From: Paenibacillus oryzae
GTDB lineage: Bacteria > Bacillota > Bacilli > Paenibacillales > Paenibacillaceae
Direction of reading: 5' to 3'
Length of the DNA: 64,000 nucleotides
NCBI RefSeq assembly: GCF_001675045.1
Contig: NZ_LYPA01000056.1
Coordinates: 38,254 to 102,253 of the forward strand
A program made the position numbers and the translations under genes. The notes beneath the pieces are model-generated. The model ran no database searches. It worked only from the letters and a program-made list of their open reading frames with translations, and had not been told where the DNA came from. Positions 34,944 to 44,030 of the stretch are shown piece by piece (position 1 is the stretch's first letter; each line of letters begins with the position of its first letter).

Positions 34944-34974
34944 ACAAAAAAACTTGCTGCTTTTCAGCAGCAAG
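34944..34974 (-). terminator. Terminator of the DUF368 gene
   Basis: CTTGCTGC-loop-GCAGCAAG followed on the minus strand by TTTTTTTG, about 85 bp after the DUF368 stop. Confidence 0.85.
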
Positions 34975-35057
34975 TAACATATTTTCGCATCAGCGCACAT
35001 GCTTGTCCGTTTCAAATGCCGGCTAAACATCTGGCTGCGCGCTATGCCCTCCAATCC

Positions 35058-35912
35058 TTAGGCGGCCTTGACAGTTTCAGGTCTGGCCTGCTGTCTGCGG
35101 CTGATGCGTCCGGCAAACAGGGCAATGAAGAAACCTGCCCCTAAAGCTGCGACACAAACGACAATGGACAAAAAGCCGCCAGGAAAACCGGGATAAAGCA
35201 CCACAATTGAGCCCCCCACCATGCCGATCATCAGCGAATACATCACCAGCGTAAACCGTTTAAGCAAAAAACGTATAAGCTTGCTTGTCAAAAGCACGCC
35301 AGCCAATATTCCGCCGCTAATAGCCAGAAGAATGGGAATATCCATCTCGGATATGGCGGAAATTGCCGTGTAATAAACGCCGAGAATGGTCAGCACCAAA
35401 GCCCCGCTGATTCCTGGCAAGATAAGCGCTGTGCTGGCGAGCCAGCCTGATGCAAACAGAAACAAATAATCGCCGACAGACAAATCGCTCATCGTCGCTA
35501 CCCCGGATTGATCCAGAAAACGGGTTGCGGCAATCGCGGCAAAAGCCAGTAAAATGAGGACGGAATGGATAAAGCGGAAGGAGCCTTTGGCTTCTTGCCG
35601 CGAGTTCTTCCACAGAGATGGCAGCATGCCAATAACAAGTCCGATAAACAGGAAATGCGTAGGCTGCATAAAATGCTCAAGCAGATAACTGATCAGCAGC
35701 ACCGAAACCAGGAAACCGCCAATCATTCCGATTCCAATCGGAATCAAATAAGCAATGCCTTCCTTCCACCGTTTAGAGGTCAGATTACCAATCGCTTCAA
35801 TTAAATTTTCATAGATTCCCATCAACATCGCAATCGTGCTGCTGCTGACGCCGGGAACCGTTTCAACCGTTCCCATGGCCATTCCTTTTACAATCGACTT
35901 CCAGTTCAACAT
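35058..35912 (-). CDS. DUF368 membrane protein (polyprenyl-phosphate transporter family)
   Basis: A 284-residue protein with about eight membrane segments and the DUF368 N-terminal signature KGMAMGTVETVPGVSSSTIAMLMGIYE. DUF368 proteins have been linked to recycling of undecaprenyl phosphate across the membrane (PopT-type); this is family knowledge, not visible in the sequence. The start is the ATG at 35910-35912, 6 bp after GGAGG, rather than an ATG four codons earlier that overlaps the ribosome site. Single gene with its own terminator. Confidence 0.85.
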   Translation of the reverse strand: MLNWKSIVKGMAMGTVETVPGVSSSTIAMLMGIYENLIEAIGNLTSKRWKEGIAYLIPIGIGMIGGFLVSVLLISYLLEHFMQPTHFLFIGLVIGMLPSLWKNSRQEAKGSFRFIHSVLILLAFAAIAATRFLDQSGVATMSDLSVGDYLFLFASGWLASTALILPGISGALVLTILGVYYTAISAISEMDIPILLAISGGILAGVLLTSKLIRFLLKRFTLVMYSLMIGMVGGSIVVLYPGFPGGFLSIVVCVAALGAGFFIALFAGRISRRQQARPETVKAA

Positions 35913-35964
35913 ATAATCCTCCATTATTGCATATTGCTTAATCTGCTCCGCCGGGAGCCGTCCT

Positions 35965-36045
35965 TCACGCCCGAAGCTCCAGCTCGCTGACGTATATGCT
36001 TAAAACATCCTGCTTATTGTACTTCATTCCCGGTTTAATTTCCAA
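35965..36045 (-). CDS. Possible 26-residue small protein
   Basis: A TTG start (36043-36045) 4 bp after AGGAGG opens a frame encoding a 26-residue peptide with N-terminus MEIKPGMKYNKQ and C-terminus VSELELRA, ending in TGA. It begins 21 bp after the SDR stop and could be the last gene of the KAS III operon. I do not recognise it. It is charged, not membrane-like, and may be a real small protein or a gene remnant. The support is the strong ribosome site only. Confidence 0.35.
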   Translation of the reverse strand: MEIKPGMKYNKQDVLSIYVSELELRA

Positions 36046-36065
36046 TCGGCCTCCTGATTTTCCTT

Positions 36066-37004
36066 TCAACGGGTTCCGCTCCGGATGATGCCTTCAAACC
36101 ATTTCCACGGCAGCAGCGCCTTGGTCCATAATGCAAGCACTGCCCCTTGTCCCATTGGATAGCGCAGTCCAGGCGAGCGCTTTCCAGCCAGCTTTCCGAT
36201 AAAATCAGCCACTTTCTGCGGATCGGGCGCAGTCTCCCCCGACCTGCGTGAATAGCTCATAATAGCCTGAAGCCTGCTTTTATAAGGCGAATGCTCGGGA
36301 TTGTTCATTTGGTTCAGCCCCTTGTCCCAAATCGGGGTCCGGTACGCTCCCGGCTCCACCAGCACAACCTTGACGCCAAACGGGCTAAGCTCATGCCGCA
36401 GGCTTTCGCTAAACCCCTCCACCGCAAACTTGGAGGCTGCGTAAGGGGCATAACCCGGAAAGCCGACACGGCCGCTAATGCTGCTAATGTTGATAATAAT
36501 GCCGGATTGCCTGCTTCGCATGGCGGGAATAACGGCTTTTGTCATTTCGACAAGCCCGAAAAAGTTAGCCTCCATCTGCCGCCGCCAATCCTCCATCGGC
36601 ACCTCCTCCACAAAGCCGCCAACGGCAAAGCCTGCATTGTTGACCAAAACGTCAATCCTCTCATAACGCTGCAAGGATTCAGCAACGACCTGCTTGATCG
36701 CTTCTGAATCCGTTACATCCAGCCTGTGTATTTCAATCTCCTTCGCAACTCCTGCTGCTCTGGCCCGCTCCAGCAGCTCCCCTGATTTATCCGGGTCTCT
36801 CATTGTGGCGATTACCCGATAGTTTTGTTGCGCCAGCTTAACCGACGTCAACAAGCCAAAGCCGCTGGACGCGCCTGTTACAAAAGCAACCGGCTTATCA
36901 GCCGCTGCGGCTTTCCCGCCACGTACACCCTTTTGCTCCGTAGCAGCACTCGCATCCCTTGCATCATCCCGCAAAGCATTATTTTCAACTTCGTTACGCG
37001 TCAT
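36066..37004 (-). CDS. SDR-family oxidoreductase
   Basis: 312 residues. A 35-residue Ala/Asp-rich N-terminal extension precedes a classical short-chain dehydrogenase: cofactor motif TGASSGFG, NNAG, catalytic Ser in ISSISG and YAASK with the Tyr and Lys intact. The closest type is the 17-beta-HSD/YusZ-like SDRs with a C-terminal LxxYP tail, which act on lipophilic carbonyls. ATG start behind GGGAGG. It is the last recognised enzyme of the KAS III operon, 20 bp after the GNAT-like gene, and could reduce a keto intermediate. Confidence 0.85.
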   Translation of the reverse strand: MTRNEVENNALRDDARDASAATEQKGVRGGKAAAADKPVAFVTGASSGFGLLTSVKLAQQNYRVIATMRDPDKSGELLERARAAGVAKEIEIHRLDVTDSEAIKQVVAESLQRYERIDVLVNNAGFAVGGFVEEVPMEDWRRQMEANFFGLVEMTKAVIPAMRSRQSGIIINISSISGRVGFPGYAPYAASKFAVEGFSESLRHELSPFGVKVVLVEPGAYRTPIWDKGLNQMNNPEHSPYKSRLQAIMSYSRRSGETAPDPQKVADFIGKLAGKRSPGLRYPMGQGAVLALWTKALLPWKWFEGIIRSGTR

Positions 37005-37024
37005 TATCCTTTCCCTCCCTTGTT

Positions 37025-38179
37025 CTACAGCTTCAGCCTACGCATCAGCGGCACGCCGACCTTGTTCAACAGCCCCTCCAGCAGCGACCACGCCCAACGT
37101 CTCCCGAGCGGCAAATGCCTGTCATACACCGCTGAATATTCAAAATCGGGAATCGCGCCGCGATTGCGTTTAAATTGCGCCGCACCTGCGCTTTCATGCA
37201 GCAAATGTCCATTTTCGCGGGATTGCCTGATCAGGCACGCCGACAACATCCGGTACAGCCCGACCGATTGCGGCAGCGTCGTATCATAGCCAAACAGTGG
37301 AGTCGTCATCACCCCATTGCGGCAAAAATACCCCATCACCGCATCCAGACGCCCGTTCCTGCGCAGGCCGTACAATTGCAAAATCCCGGCTTCCTTGGCC
37401 AATGTAATATAGCTCTCGCTAAACTGCGGATTATGCAACGAATATTTGTCCAGATAAAGCAGCTTGTACAGCTCCGCGATGCGGGGAATATCCGCCTCCG
37501 TCATTTCGGCAGCCGAAACAAAGTCATAGCCCTGTTTGGCCAGCAGCTCATAATCCCGCTTTAGCAGCCAACGCGCTTTGGCGTTTCCAAAGCCGGGTTC
37601 GTTGGCATGGTACATATAAATCTGCCGGCTCGGCACAAGCTTGCAGCCCCTGGCCCGCAGACTGTCCATCAGCTCCTCATGCAGCGATGCGCACAACGAG
37701 CGAATCACAATAGCATGCTTCGGATAACGCTTCTTCACGGCCTCCAGAACCGCCAACAGCTGCTCTCCCTTTACGTCAGGAAACAGATTGGTGGACAACA
37801 GCCAATTATTGATATGCACAACCCGGTTAAAATAGCTCTTTTTCATTCCATAGCCCAGCCCGTCCAGCAAAACGGACAGCCCTTTTTCCAGAAGCGGCGA
37901 TTTAAGCAGCATCAGCTCCTGCTTGGCATACGAAACATAATGCGTATAAGGCGAAACGACATAGGCATTGCCATATTCGCCTTCATTAATTGTAAGGGGC
38001 AAAATAAGATCGCCGATTGCCGCCACCTGCAAAACGGTCTGCACATTGGTTATATAGGAGGCAACCCCTTCCCGTATCAACGGCTCCAGATAAGCTCTCC
38101 CGTAGCGGCCATCCGGAGTATCCGGCCAGACAAGCTCGTGAAGATTGGTTTGATCATAGAAGGCGACTTCAGATGTCAA
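37025..38179 (-). CDS. GNAT-like acyltransferase-fold protein, function unknown
   Basis: A 384-residue soluble protein. The second half (about 170-350) reads like an acyl-transferase of the FemAB/GNAT class (SLHEELMDSLRARGCKLVPSRQIY, YFCRNGVMTTPLFGYDTTLP), while the first half is of no recognised family. The start is TTG at 38177-38179 with GAGGAG 7 bp upstream; it overlaps the adenylating-enzyme gene by 11 bp, so it is translationally coupled within the operon. It may transfer the activated acyl group to an amine, but this is inferred from context. Confidence 0.6.
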   Translation of the reverse strand: MTSEVAFYDQTNLHELVWPDTPDGRYGRAYLEPLIREGVASYITNVQTVLQVAAIGDLILPLTINEGEYGNAYVVSPYTHYVSYAKQELMLLKSPLLEKGLSVLLDGLGYGMKKSYFNRVVHINNWLLSTNLFPDVKGEQLLAVLEAVKKRYPKHAIVIRSLCASLHEELMDSLRARGCKLVPSRQIYMYHANEPGFGNAKARWLLKRDYELLAKQGYDFVSAAEMTEADIPRIAELYKLLYLDKYSLHNPQFSESYITLAKEAGILQLYGLRRNGRLDAVMGYFCRNGVMTTPLFGYDTTLPQSVGLYRMLSACLIRQSRENGHLLHESAGAAQFKRNRGAIPDFEYSAVYDRHLPLGRRWAWSLLEGLLNKVGVPLMRRLKL

Positions 38180-39524
38180 CGGACCATCTCCTCTCTACGC
38201 GGCGAAGCTTTTGCCCTCGCAGCGGCGCGGAGTAGCCTGCAAAAGCCAGGCTTGGCGCACGGCAGTTCATTTTCTGTGCCAGCTCCGCGATAGCGTCAGC
38301 GACCCGATTTTGAATATCTCCCTGATCTGCGCCGGGAGCAACAAGGAGCTGAAGCTCTACATCGGCTTCTCCATGCTGAATGACCCGATATTCCAGAATC
38401 TTCGGGGAGGCAGAGATGATAGCGCGCGACCAGTAGTCCGGGAAAACGGGAATCAGCCTGCCATCCTCCAGCGAGGCCAAATAAAAAATATCGTCGCATC
38501 GTCCTTCTATAGCTTCAATTGCAGTAAATATCGAACCGCATGGGCATGGGCCTTCCGCCTCAGTCAATACATCATTCAACCGATAACGGATAATGGGCTG
38601 CGTGATCCGCGAAAAATCCGTTACAACAGGCACGAATTTACGGCCGGAGCCGTCCCCGTCGGCATATTCCTTCCCGATATGAACAATATCCTCGTTGAGA
38701 TGCAGCGTTCCAAAAGAGCAGGTGCTTGCCAGAAACCCTTCCGTGCATTGATAGATTTGATCTATGCGCCCTCCGAAGGCTCCAACGATGGCATCGGCAT
38801 CGATGGGATCAAGCACCTCGGCGACGGAAATAACGGTATGGGGGCAAATGGTCAGCAGCCCGTTCTGCTTGTGAAGGGCAAGCAGCCGGAGCATGGAAGG
38901 CGGCGCGGCCAGGATGCCGGGGTTGTACCGATTCAGCCGCTCCACATGGCCCTCGATGCTCTCCAGCAAATCAAAGTATTGAAATTGCAGCTTTCCGCTT
39001 TGAACAGATTGATACAAATTGCTGTTTGCGCGAAGAAAAAAGGCAATCCTTTGCGGCCTCCAAAACGGCTCCGGCAGCACCTTCGCCAGCATCACTCCGG
39101 CCCAGGCGGCTTGCTCGCTTTCGCTGACCAGAAACAACCCCCGATTGCCTGACGTGCCTGTGGACAATCCTACCGTTATGCTTCCGATCCGCGGCTGAAA
39201 GTTCCGGCTCCGTTCGGCCTCCAGCGCAACCTCCAGCGCTTCTTCCCTGGAGATGCCAACCGTGTTAAGTGTGTCAAAATGCTCCATCATCAGCGCTTTG
39301 TTGATAAGCGGAAATTGCCTCCATTCGGCAAGCGGTACTCCGCCCCAAAGCTCCCTGTAAAAGGGCGAGCGTTTCCTGACAAAAGCAAGCCGCTTCAGCA
39401 CCTGGCGCTCCTGCCATGCCTCGAAGCTTTGCCGATCCCGCCACCTTCGCCTCCTGCGGGTTAGAAAGTAATGCCAAAGGAAAAGGAATATCCACTTCAT
39501 TCCCCGTTTTTCGTTACGCCTCAC
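38169..39524 (-). CDS. F390-synthetase-like adenylate-forming enzyme
   Basis: A 451-residue member of the PaaK/CapK/coenzyme F390 synthetase branch of ANL enzymes. The ATP-binding P-loop is STGTSGNRG (about 120-128); YQCTEG is the aromatic A5-type motif, and CPCGS suggests the zinc-type loop seen in PaaK relatives. It would activate a carboxylic acid as acyl-AMP. An N-terminal basic stretch (TRRRRRWRDR) follows a short hydrophobic segment, suggesting membrane association. GTG start overlapping the MBL stop (GTGA). It may activate the acid made by the KAS III/OleD-like pair. Confidence 0.82.
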   Translation of the reverse strand: MRRNEKRGMKWIFLFLWHYFLTRRRRRWRDRQSFEAWQERQVLKRLAFVRKRSPFYRELWGGVPLAEWRQFPLINKALMMEHFDTLNTVGISREEALEVALEAERSRNFQPRIGSITVGLSTGTSGNRGLFLVSESEQAAWAGVMLAKVLPEPFWRPQRIAFFLRANSNLYQSVQSGKLQFQYFDLLESIEGHVERLNRYNPGILAAPPSMLRLLALHKQNGLLTICPHTVISVAEVLDPIDADAIVGAFGGRIDQIYQCTEGFLASTCSFGTLHLNEDIVHIGKEYADGDGSGRKFVPVVTDFSRITQPIIRYRLNDVLTEAEGPCPCGSIFTAIEAIEGRCDDIFYLASLEDGRLIPVFPDYWSRAIISASPKILEYRVIQHGEADVELQLLVAPGADQGDIQNRVADAIAELAQKMNCRAPSLAFAGYSAPLRGQKLRRVERRWSVDI

Positions 39525-40552
39525 AACCCGTTCCCCCGTTTCCCCCGCGACAACGCTTCAGCGCAATGGCTGGGCACAATTTCGATGTGCGGATATTGCT
39601 CATGCAGGGAGCAAAGCCGCTGGAAGGAGTCCTCATATTGGGCGGGGCTGGACATAATAAGGCGGGCAGCGGCATGGGGACTGCGGCGCTCGCGGTAAGC
39701 GCGGCTGGACCACACGGCATCGGCGCATAGAAAATGCGTCCCGGCGTCCGTTGTCAGGAAAAGACCGATCTGTCCCGCTGCATGTCCCGGCACATCAACC
39801 GCAATCAAGCTGCCGTCGCCAAACAAATCATAGCCGTGCTCAAAAGGAAACTCGCGGTTTAGCGTAAGATGTGCGGCATCCTCCATCAGCAGGGACCGCT
39901 CCGCAAAATCCCCCGGCAGCAAACCCGGCAGGTAGGCGGCTTTTACCGCAGCAAATGCGCCAAGCCCTTTAACCGCGTTATAAGCCTCTCCCTTGTACAA
40001 AATAGCAGCGGCGGGAAAATCCCGCAGCCCCGCTATATGATCGCCATGGAAATGCGACAATATGATATACCGGATTTCCTCTGCCTCAATGCCAAGGCGC
40101 TTCAGCTGATCCAGCGCACTGTCCTCCTCCTTGAAAATGACGGGAGTAATCCATCGGTACAAAAGAGCGGGAAGCTTCGAGGTCTCCTGAAAAAATCGAG
40201 CCGAATACCCCGTATCAAACAAGATGTATCCCCGTTCAGGATGGGTAATCAAAGCAAAGCCTGCAGGAAACGAAACCGGCCTGATCGTCCCTCCATCCAG
40301 GGTCAAAAACTCGGGATGCCGGCAATACCCCGCCGCAAACAGCTCTAGCCCCACATGGATGCCGGAATTGGCCGCTGCCTCCGGCGAGCTGCTGCCTGGC
40401 GCGTTTGAGCCTGCTTCTTGATGGCTCCATTCTGGAGCAGCTGCCATTCTCCCGCCGCCCGATATAATTTGTGAAGTTGTTACTGTCATAATAGACGCCA
40501 CCAATTTATTAGTTTTAAACATACATTCTATTGTCCGCCAGCGCTCCACCAA
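39521..40552 (-). CDS. MBL-fold metallo-hydrolase (lactonase/thioesterase-like)
   Basis: The metallo-beta-lactamase domain carries the dinuclear-metal motif HFHGDH, with later metal ligands in the DVPGHAAGQ segment. The overall pattern (FALITHPERGYILFDTGYS) is that of the AHL-lactonase-like subgroup. The longest frame is reported (343 residues, GTG start overlapping the upstream stop by 25 bp), but ATGs at 40520-40522 and 40487-40489 are possible, the latter with GGTGG upstream; the first 60 residues are not conserved-looking. In this operon it could hydrolyse a thioester or a lactone intermediate. Confidence 0.82.
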   Translation of the reverse strand: MVERWRTIECMFKTNKLVASIMTVTTSQIISGGGRMAAAPEWSHQEAGSNAPGSSSPEAAANSGIHVGLELFAAGYCRHPEFLTLDGGTIRPVSFPAGFALITHPERGYILFDTGYSARFFQETSKLPALLYRWITPVIFKEEDSALDQLKRLGIEAEEIRYIILSHFHGDHIAGLRDFPAAAILYKGEAYNAVKGLGAFAAVKAAYLPGLLPGDFAERSLLMEDAAHLTLNREFPFEHGYDLFGDGSLIAVDVPGHAAGQIGLFLTTDAGTHFLCADAVWSSRAYRERRSPHAAARLIMSSPAQYEDSFQRLCSLHEQYPHIEIVPSHCAEALSRGKRGNGL

Positions 40553-41526
40553 TCGGCAAAACGTTTTAGCCCTTCGTGCAGACTTATCCGGGGAGCATAA
40601 CCGAGCTGCTGCCGCGCTTTAGCAATATCAAGCGTCCCGCTTCTGGCCAATACGCCGACGGAGTAGCGGGTAAGCTTTGGTTCGCCCAAAAAAGGCAGCA
40701 AACGATGGCTCCACTCCATGAGCGCCGCCGCGCCAAAAGCGACCGGATAAGGGATTTCTCTCGTATTCAGCCGTACTCCCAGCATGTCGAACAACTCCGC
40801 AAGCACGTCGCCCAGCCTGGCCGGCTCGCCGTTTGTTATATTGTAAGCCTGGCCCAGCGCCTCAGACGGCGCTTCCCAGCCCAGCAGCATAGCCTCCACC
40901 ACATTGTCTACATAGGTCAAATCCAGCAAAATGTCTCCCTTGCGAAACAACGGCACTCCACTGGTTTCGTTAGCCCGCATCAGCCGGGGAAGCAGGGCTG
41001 TATCCATCGGCCCAAATATGGCGCGGGGGCGAAGAATAAGCCCCTCCTGGCCATTTTGCAGAGAGTCGAAAACGACCTCTTCCGCAAGCAATTTGGTTGC
41101 CGCATAAGCATTTGCCTGCTTTGCCGGCAGCTCGGCATTTTCCGCAACGTTAAGGCGATCACGGGTATGGTCGAAATAGATGCTTGGCGTTGAAATATGG
41201 ATCAGACGTTTGACGTCATGCCTTTGACAGCCCTGTACGACATGTCTGGTTCCATCCACATTAATGTCATGGAACTCGCGATACCGCCCCCAGGGCGACG
41301 ACAAAGCGCCGCAGTGAAAAACGGCATCTTGTCCGGCGCAGGCACGGGAAACGGCTCCTTCATCGCGCAAATCTCCGCGGACAAATAACACCCCCTTCGC
41401 CTCCAGCTTTGCCCCGGCTTCTGGATTTCTCCCAAGACCAGTCACCGTCCAGCCTCGCGATTGGAGCGCCATGCAGGCATGCCAGCCCAAAAAGCCGGTA
41501 GCGCCTGTTACCAAAGCCTTTTTCAT
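40528..41526 (-). CDS. NAD(P)-dependent epimerase/3-beta-HSD family reductase (OleD-like)
   Basis: A 332-residue extended SDR: cofactor motif TGATGFLG (about 8-15), catalytic YAATK, ISTPSIYFD active-site Ser segment and the FHCGALSSPWGRYREFHDINVDGT block typical of OleD and plant-type 3-beta-HSD reductases. OleD reduces 2-alkyl-3-ketoacids made by OleA. It overlaps the ATP-grasp gene by 4 bp and the MBL gene by up to 25 bp. With the KAS III enzyme it suggests condensation followed by reduction to a beta-hydroxy acid; that pairing is inferred. Confidence 0.85.
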   Translation of the reverse strand: MKKALVTGATGFLGWHACMALQSRGWTVTGLGRNPEAGAKLEAKGVLFVRGDLRDEGAVSRACAGQDAVFHCGALSSPWGRYREFHDINVDGTRHVVQGCQRHDVKRLIHISTPSIYFDHTRDRLNVAENAELPAKQANAYAATKLLAEEVVFDSLQNGQEGLILRPRAIFGPMDTALLPRLMRANETSGVPLFRKGDILLDLTYVDNVVEAMLLGWEAPSEALGQAYNITNGEPARLGDVLAELFDMLGVRLNTREIPYPVAFGAAALMEWSHRLLPFLGEPKLTRYSVGVLARSGTLDIAKARQQLGYAPRISLHEGLKRFADWWSAGGQ

Positions 41527-42875
41527 GCTTCACCATTCCATTCGATATCCATTGTTGTCGCTTGACTTAGTGTTAACCCCTTCTTGCGGCTGATCCGCCA
41601 TGCGTCAAGCAATACACCTGCCTGCTCCAGCCCGGGCCTAATGTCTCCACGCCGGAAAACGACATCGCGCCCAGAGCGCAAGGCTCCAAACCAGCCCCGC
41701 AGCGCGCTCCAGCTTCGGAGGTTCCCGGCAGCGGCGGCCAGCATGCCAGCCGTCAACATGCTGGCGGAGCGATCGGGAGCAATGATGACTTCCGAAGCCC
41801 GAAGCTTGTCGGGCGACAGGAATGCTTCCAGCAGTCTGCCGCCGCTAAACAGATGAATGCCGCTAGTCGCCCGGGGATTACATTCCAGTGCATACAGCGC
41901 CCCGTCTTCCTCTTCAATAAAGTCAAAGGCGATTTGCCCTGAAAAGCCGGTAGCGCGGACAAACAGCGACACCCATTCCAGTGCAGGCTTGTGCTCCACC
42001 GGCTCAAAATAAACCGTCGCCCCGGGTCCAAGCCGGTAGCGGCAAGGATAAGCCGCATGCGCAAGCAAGCTTCCTTCATGCGCAACGCTATAGGTGCTGA
42101 GATGGCGTCCGTCCACTCTGCGCTGAGCGATCCAAGGCGTTTCGCGAGATACGGAAGCCGCCGCTTTTTGCAGCATAATCTCCTGCAGCATAACCTCCTT
42201 TTTGACCGCGGAATCCCGCTTATTCAAAAAGAGGACGCGGGATGCAAAGCGCGAATAAACCGGCTTAAGGACCATGTTTTGGGCAAGGTCCTCCCGCCCC
42301 AGCGCAAGGAGCTCCTGCGGCGTTTGAATCAGCCTGGATTGCGGAACCAGCAACCCTAATGAGCTCGCCAGCTCTGCAAACCGCCACTTGTCATGCAGCT
42401 CGCTTAGCTGCTCCGATGGCGGACACCATACCTTGCAATGGCGGGAAAGGCGCTCCAGCCCTTTTGCTACGAAAAAAATTTCCTCGCAGGTCGGGATCAG
42501 CACATCCACCCGCTCCTCCGTCACGATATCCTCGATGACTTGCAGGAAACGCTCACGGTCGGCATTGGGAGCCGGGACGAGAAAGGAGCGGTCCACTGCT
42601 CGCGAGACGCGGCATAAATGGTACCGTGCGCTTTCAGCCACAAGCACGCGGTGTCCTCCCTTATGGAAGGAGCGCGCCAGCTCCAGCGTGCAAGGCGCCC
42701 GGCCTCCCGTCAGCAGAATCGTCAATCCCGTGCCGCCGGTCAGCTTTCCGGAAGACAGCTTTTCGGCAGACAACTTTCCGGAAGACAGCAGGCGCTCAGA
42801 AAGCATCGCCTTCTCAGATGGATTCAAGTTTTCAGCAGACTTCAATTTCGCTTTAAGCAAATCCTTAGTAGACAA
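41523..42875 (-). CDS. ATP-grasp ligase
   Basis: 450 residues. After a repetitive N-terminal stretch (about 1-48, LSSGKLSAEKLSSGKL-type, mirrored in DNA repeats at 42730-42810) come a Rossmann-like pre-ATP-grasp domain (GLTILLTGGRAPCTLELARSFH), the ATP-grasp fold with LKPVYSRF and the metal site IAFDFIEEEDGALYALECNPRATSG. Such enzymes form amide or thioester bonds through acyl phosphates. The start is TTG at 42873-42875 with GGAGG 9 bp upstream, overlapping the KAS III stop. It may join the fatty product to an amino compound; the substrates are unknown. Confidence 0.85.
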   Translation of the reverse strand: MSTKDLLKAKLKSAENLNPSEKAMLSERLLSSGKLSAEKLSSGKLTGGTGLTILLTGGRAPCTLELARSFHKGGHRVLVAESARYHLCRVSRAVDRSFLVPAPNADRERFLQVIEDIVTEERVDVLIPTCEEIFFVAKGLERLSRHCKVWCPPSEQLSELHDKWRFAELASSLGLLVPQSRLIQTPQELLALGREDLAQNMVLKPVYSRFASRVLFLNKRDSAVKKEVMLQEIMLQKAAASVSRETPWIAQRRVDGRHLSTYSVAHEGSLLAHAAYPCRYRLGPGATVYFEPVEHKPALEWVSLFVRATGFSGQIAFDFIEEEDGALYALECNPRATSGIHLFSGGRLLEAFLSPDKLRASEVIIAPDRSASMLTAGMLAAAAGNLRSWSALRGWFGALRSGRDVVFRRGDIRPGLEQAGVLLDAWRISRKKGLTLSQATTMDIEWNGEA

Positions 42876-43866
42876 AAGTGATTCCTCCCAGCGACAATCC
42901 AGCCGCCGTGCCTATCATTAACACCCGGTCACCACGCTTGATCTTCCCCTGCATCACGCCTTCATGCAGTCCCATCGGGATGGAGGCGGCAATTGTGTTG
43001 CCGTGATTCGGCGTAATATAGACCAGCTGCTCGCCGGATATGCCCAGCTTTTTCCGCATTAGCCGCATCGCCATGGCGCTTCCCTGATGGGGAACAACCG
43101 CGGCAAAGTCCTCCATCCGCCAGCCGCTGAACGACAGAAGCTCGTCCACAAAGCCGGGAAGCAGCTTGGAGGCCATTTTGAAAATAGCCTGTCCATTCAT
43201 ATAAAAAAGGAAGTCGTCAGCCGTCTCGGCATTATGCTCGCGGGGATGTATCCGCGTGCCGCCGCCGCGAATCTCCGATAAGCCTGCGCCCTCGCTGTAT
43301 GTTTTTATGGATGAAGCTACGATGACAGAAGCCTCCTCCTTGCGGGAGGGACCGATTATAACCGCCGCCGCGCCGTCTCCAAACAAAGCGGCGCTCTCCT
43401 TCTCCTTCCAGTTCAAGCCGACGGAAGCAATTTCGCTGGAAACCAGCAGCACATGCCGGTACCGCCCCGCATCGACCAAATAAGACATCATATCCAGTCC
43501 CGCGAGAAAGCTGAGGCAGGTCGCATCAATGTCAAACGCCGGCACGCCGGACATGGTCTCCCCCAGCTGCTTCTGAATAAGCGATGCCGTGCTGGGCAAG
43601 CTCTGCTCCCTCGTCCCGCTTGCGCAAACCAGACAATCAATATCCGCGAGCGTAAGCCCTGCGGCCTCTAATGCATCCTCGGCCGCCCTGGCCCCCATGT
43701 AGGAGGCCGTCTCATGCCCCGTTGCAAAGTGGCGGGAAGCCACATCGGTTGTTTTGAGAACCCAGCCCTTTGGCGTATTTAACAAGCTATCCATTTCCAC
43801 ATCCGTTACTATTCGACTCGGCATATATTTTCCGGTCCCCACAATTTTGACGCGCCTCGTCTTCAT
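42865..43866 (-). CDS. Beta-ketoacyl synthase III-type condensing enzyme (FabH/OleA-like)
   Basis: A 333-residue thiolase-fold enzyme with the full Cys-His-Asn triad: Cys117 in DIDATCLSF, His260 in VPHQGS and Asn290 in HGNTIAAS. KAS III enzymes condense acyl-CoA or acyl-ACP; the OleA branch joins two fatty acyl chains head-to-head. The housekeeping FabH usually lies with fab genes, whereas this one leads an operon of an ATP-grasp, an OleD-like reductase, an MBL hydrolase, an adenylating enzyme, a GNAT-like protein and an SDR. ATG start with GGAGG 8 bp upstream. I infer a secondary-metabolism role. Confidence 0.9.
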   Translation of the reverse strand: MKTRRVKIVGTGKYMPSRIVTDVEMDSLLNTPKGWVLKTTDVASRHFATGHETASYMGARAAEDALEAAGLTLADIDCLVCASGTREQSLPSTASLIQKQLGETMSGVPAFDIDATCLSFLAGLDMMSYLVDAGRYRHVLLVSSEIASVGLNWKEKESAALFGDGAAAVIIGPSRKEEASVIVASSIKTYSEGAGLSEIRGGGTRIHPREHNAETADDFLFYMNGQAIFKMASKLLPGFVDELLSFSGWRMEDFAAVVPHQGSAMAMRLMRKKLGISGEQLVYITPNHGNTIAASIPMGLHEGVMQGKIKRGDRVLMIGTAAGLSLGGITFVY

Positions 43867-44030
43867 CTATATTACCTCCGCCTATAATCCGCAAGTCTTG
43901 GTTGATGCAGTTCCGCTTTCGCAAGTTGCATAACACGAAAACTGCAGCTAATAACTCGTTACAACTGTACTCTCCCTAAATTCGACAAAGATCGCCGTTC
44001 CCCCTTTTGGCGGAGAAAATTTCCGGGAGC

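Noticed and set aside
36066..43866. Olefin (oleABCD) biosynthesis cluster
   Set aside because: OleA-like and OleD-like proteins are present, but there is no OleB hydrolase or OleC beta-lactone synthetase. The adenylating enzyme is of F390-synthetase type, so the known olefin pathway is not encoded.
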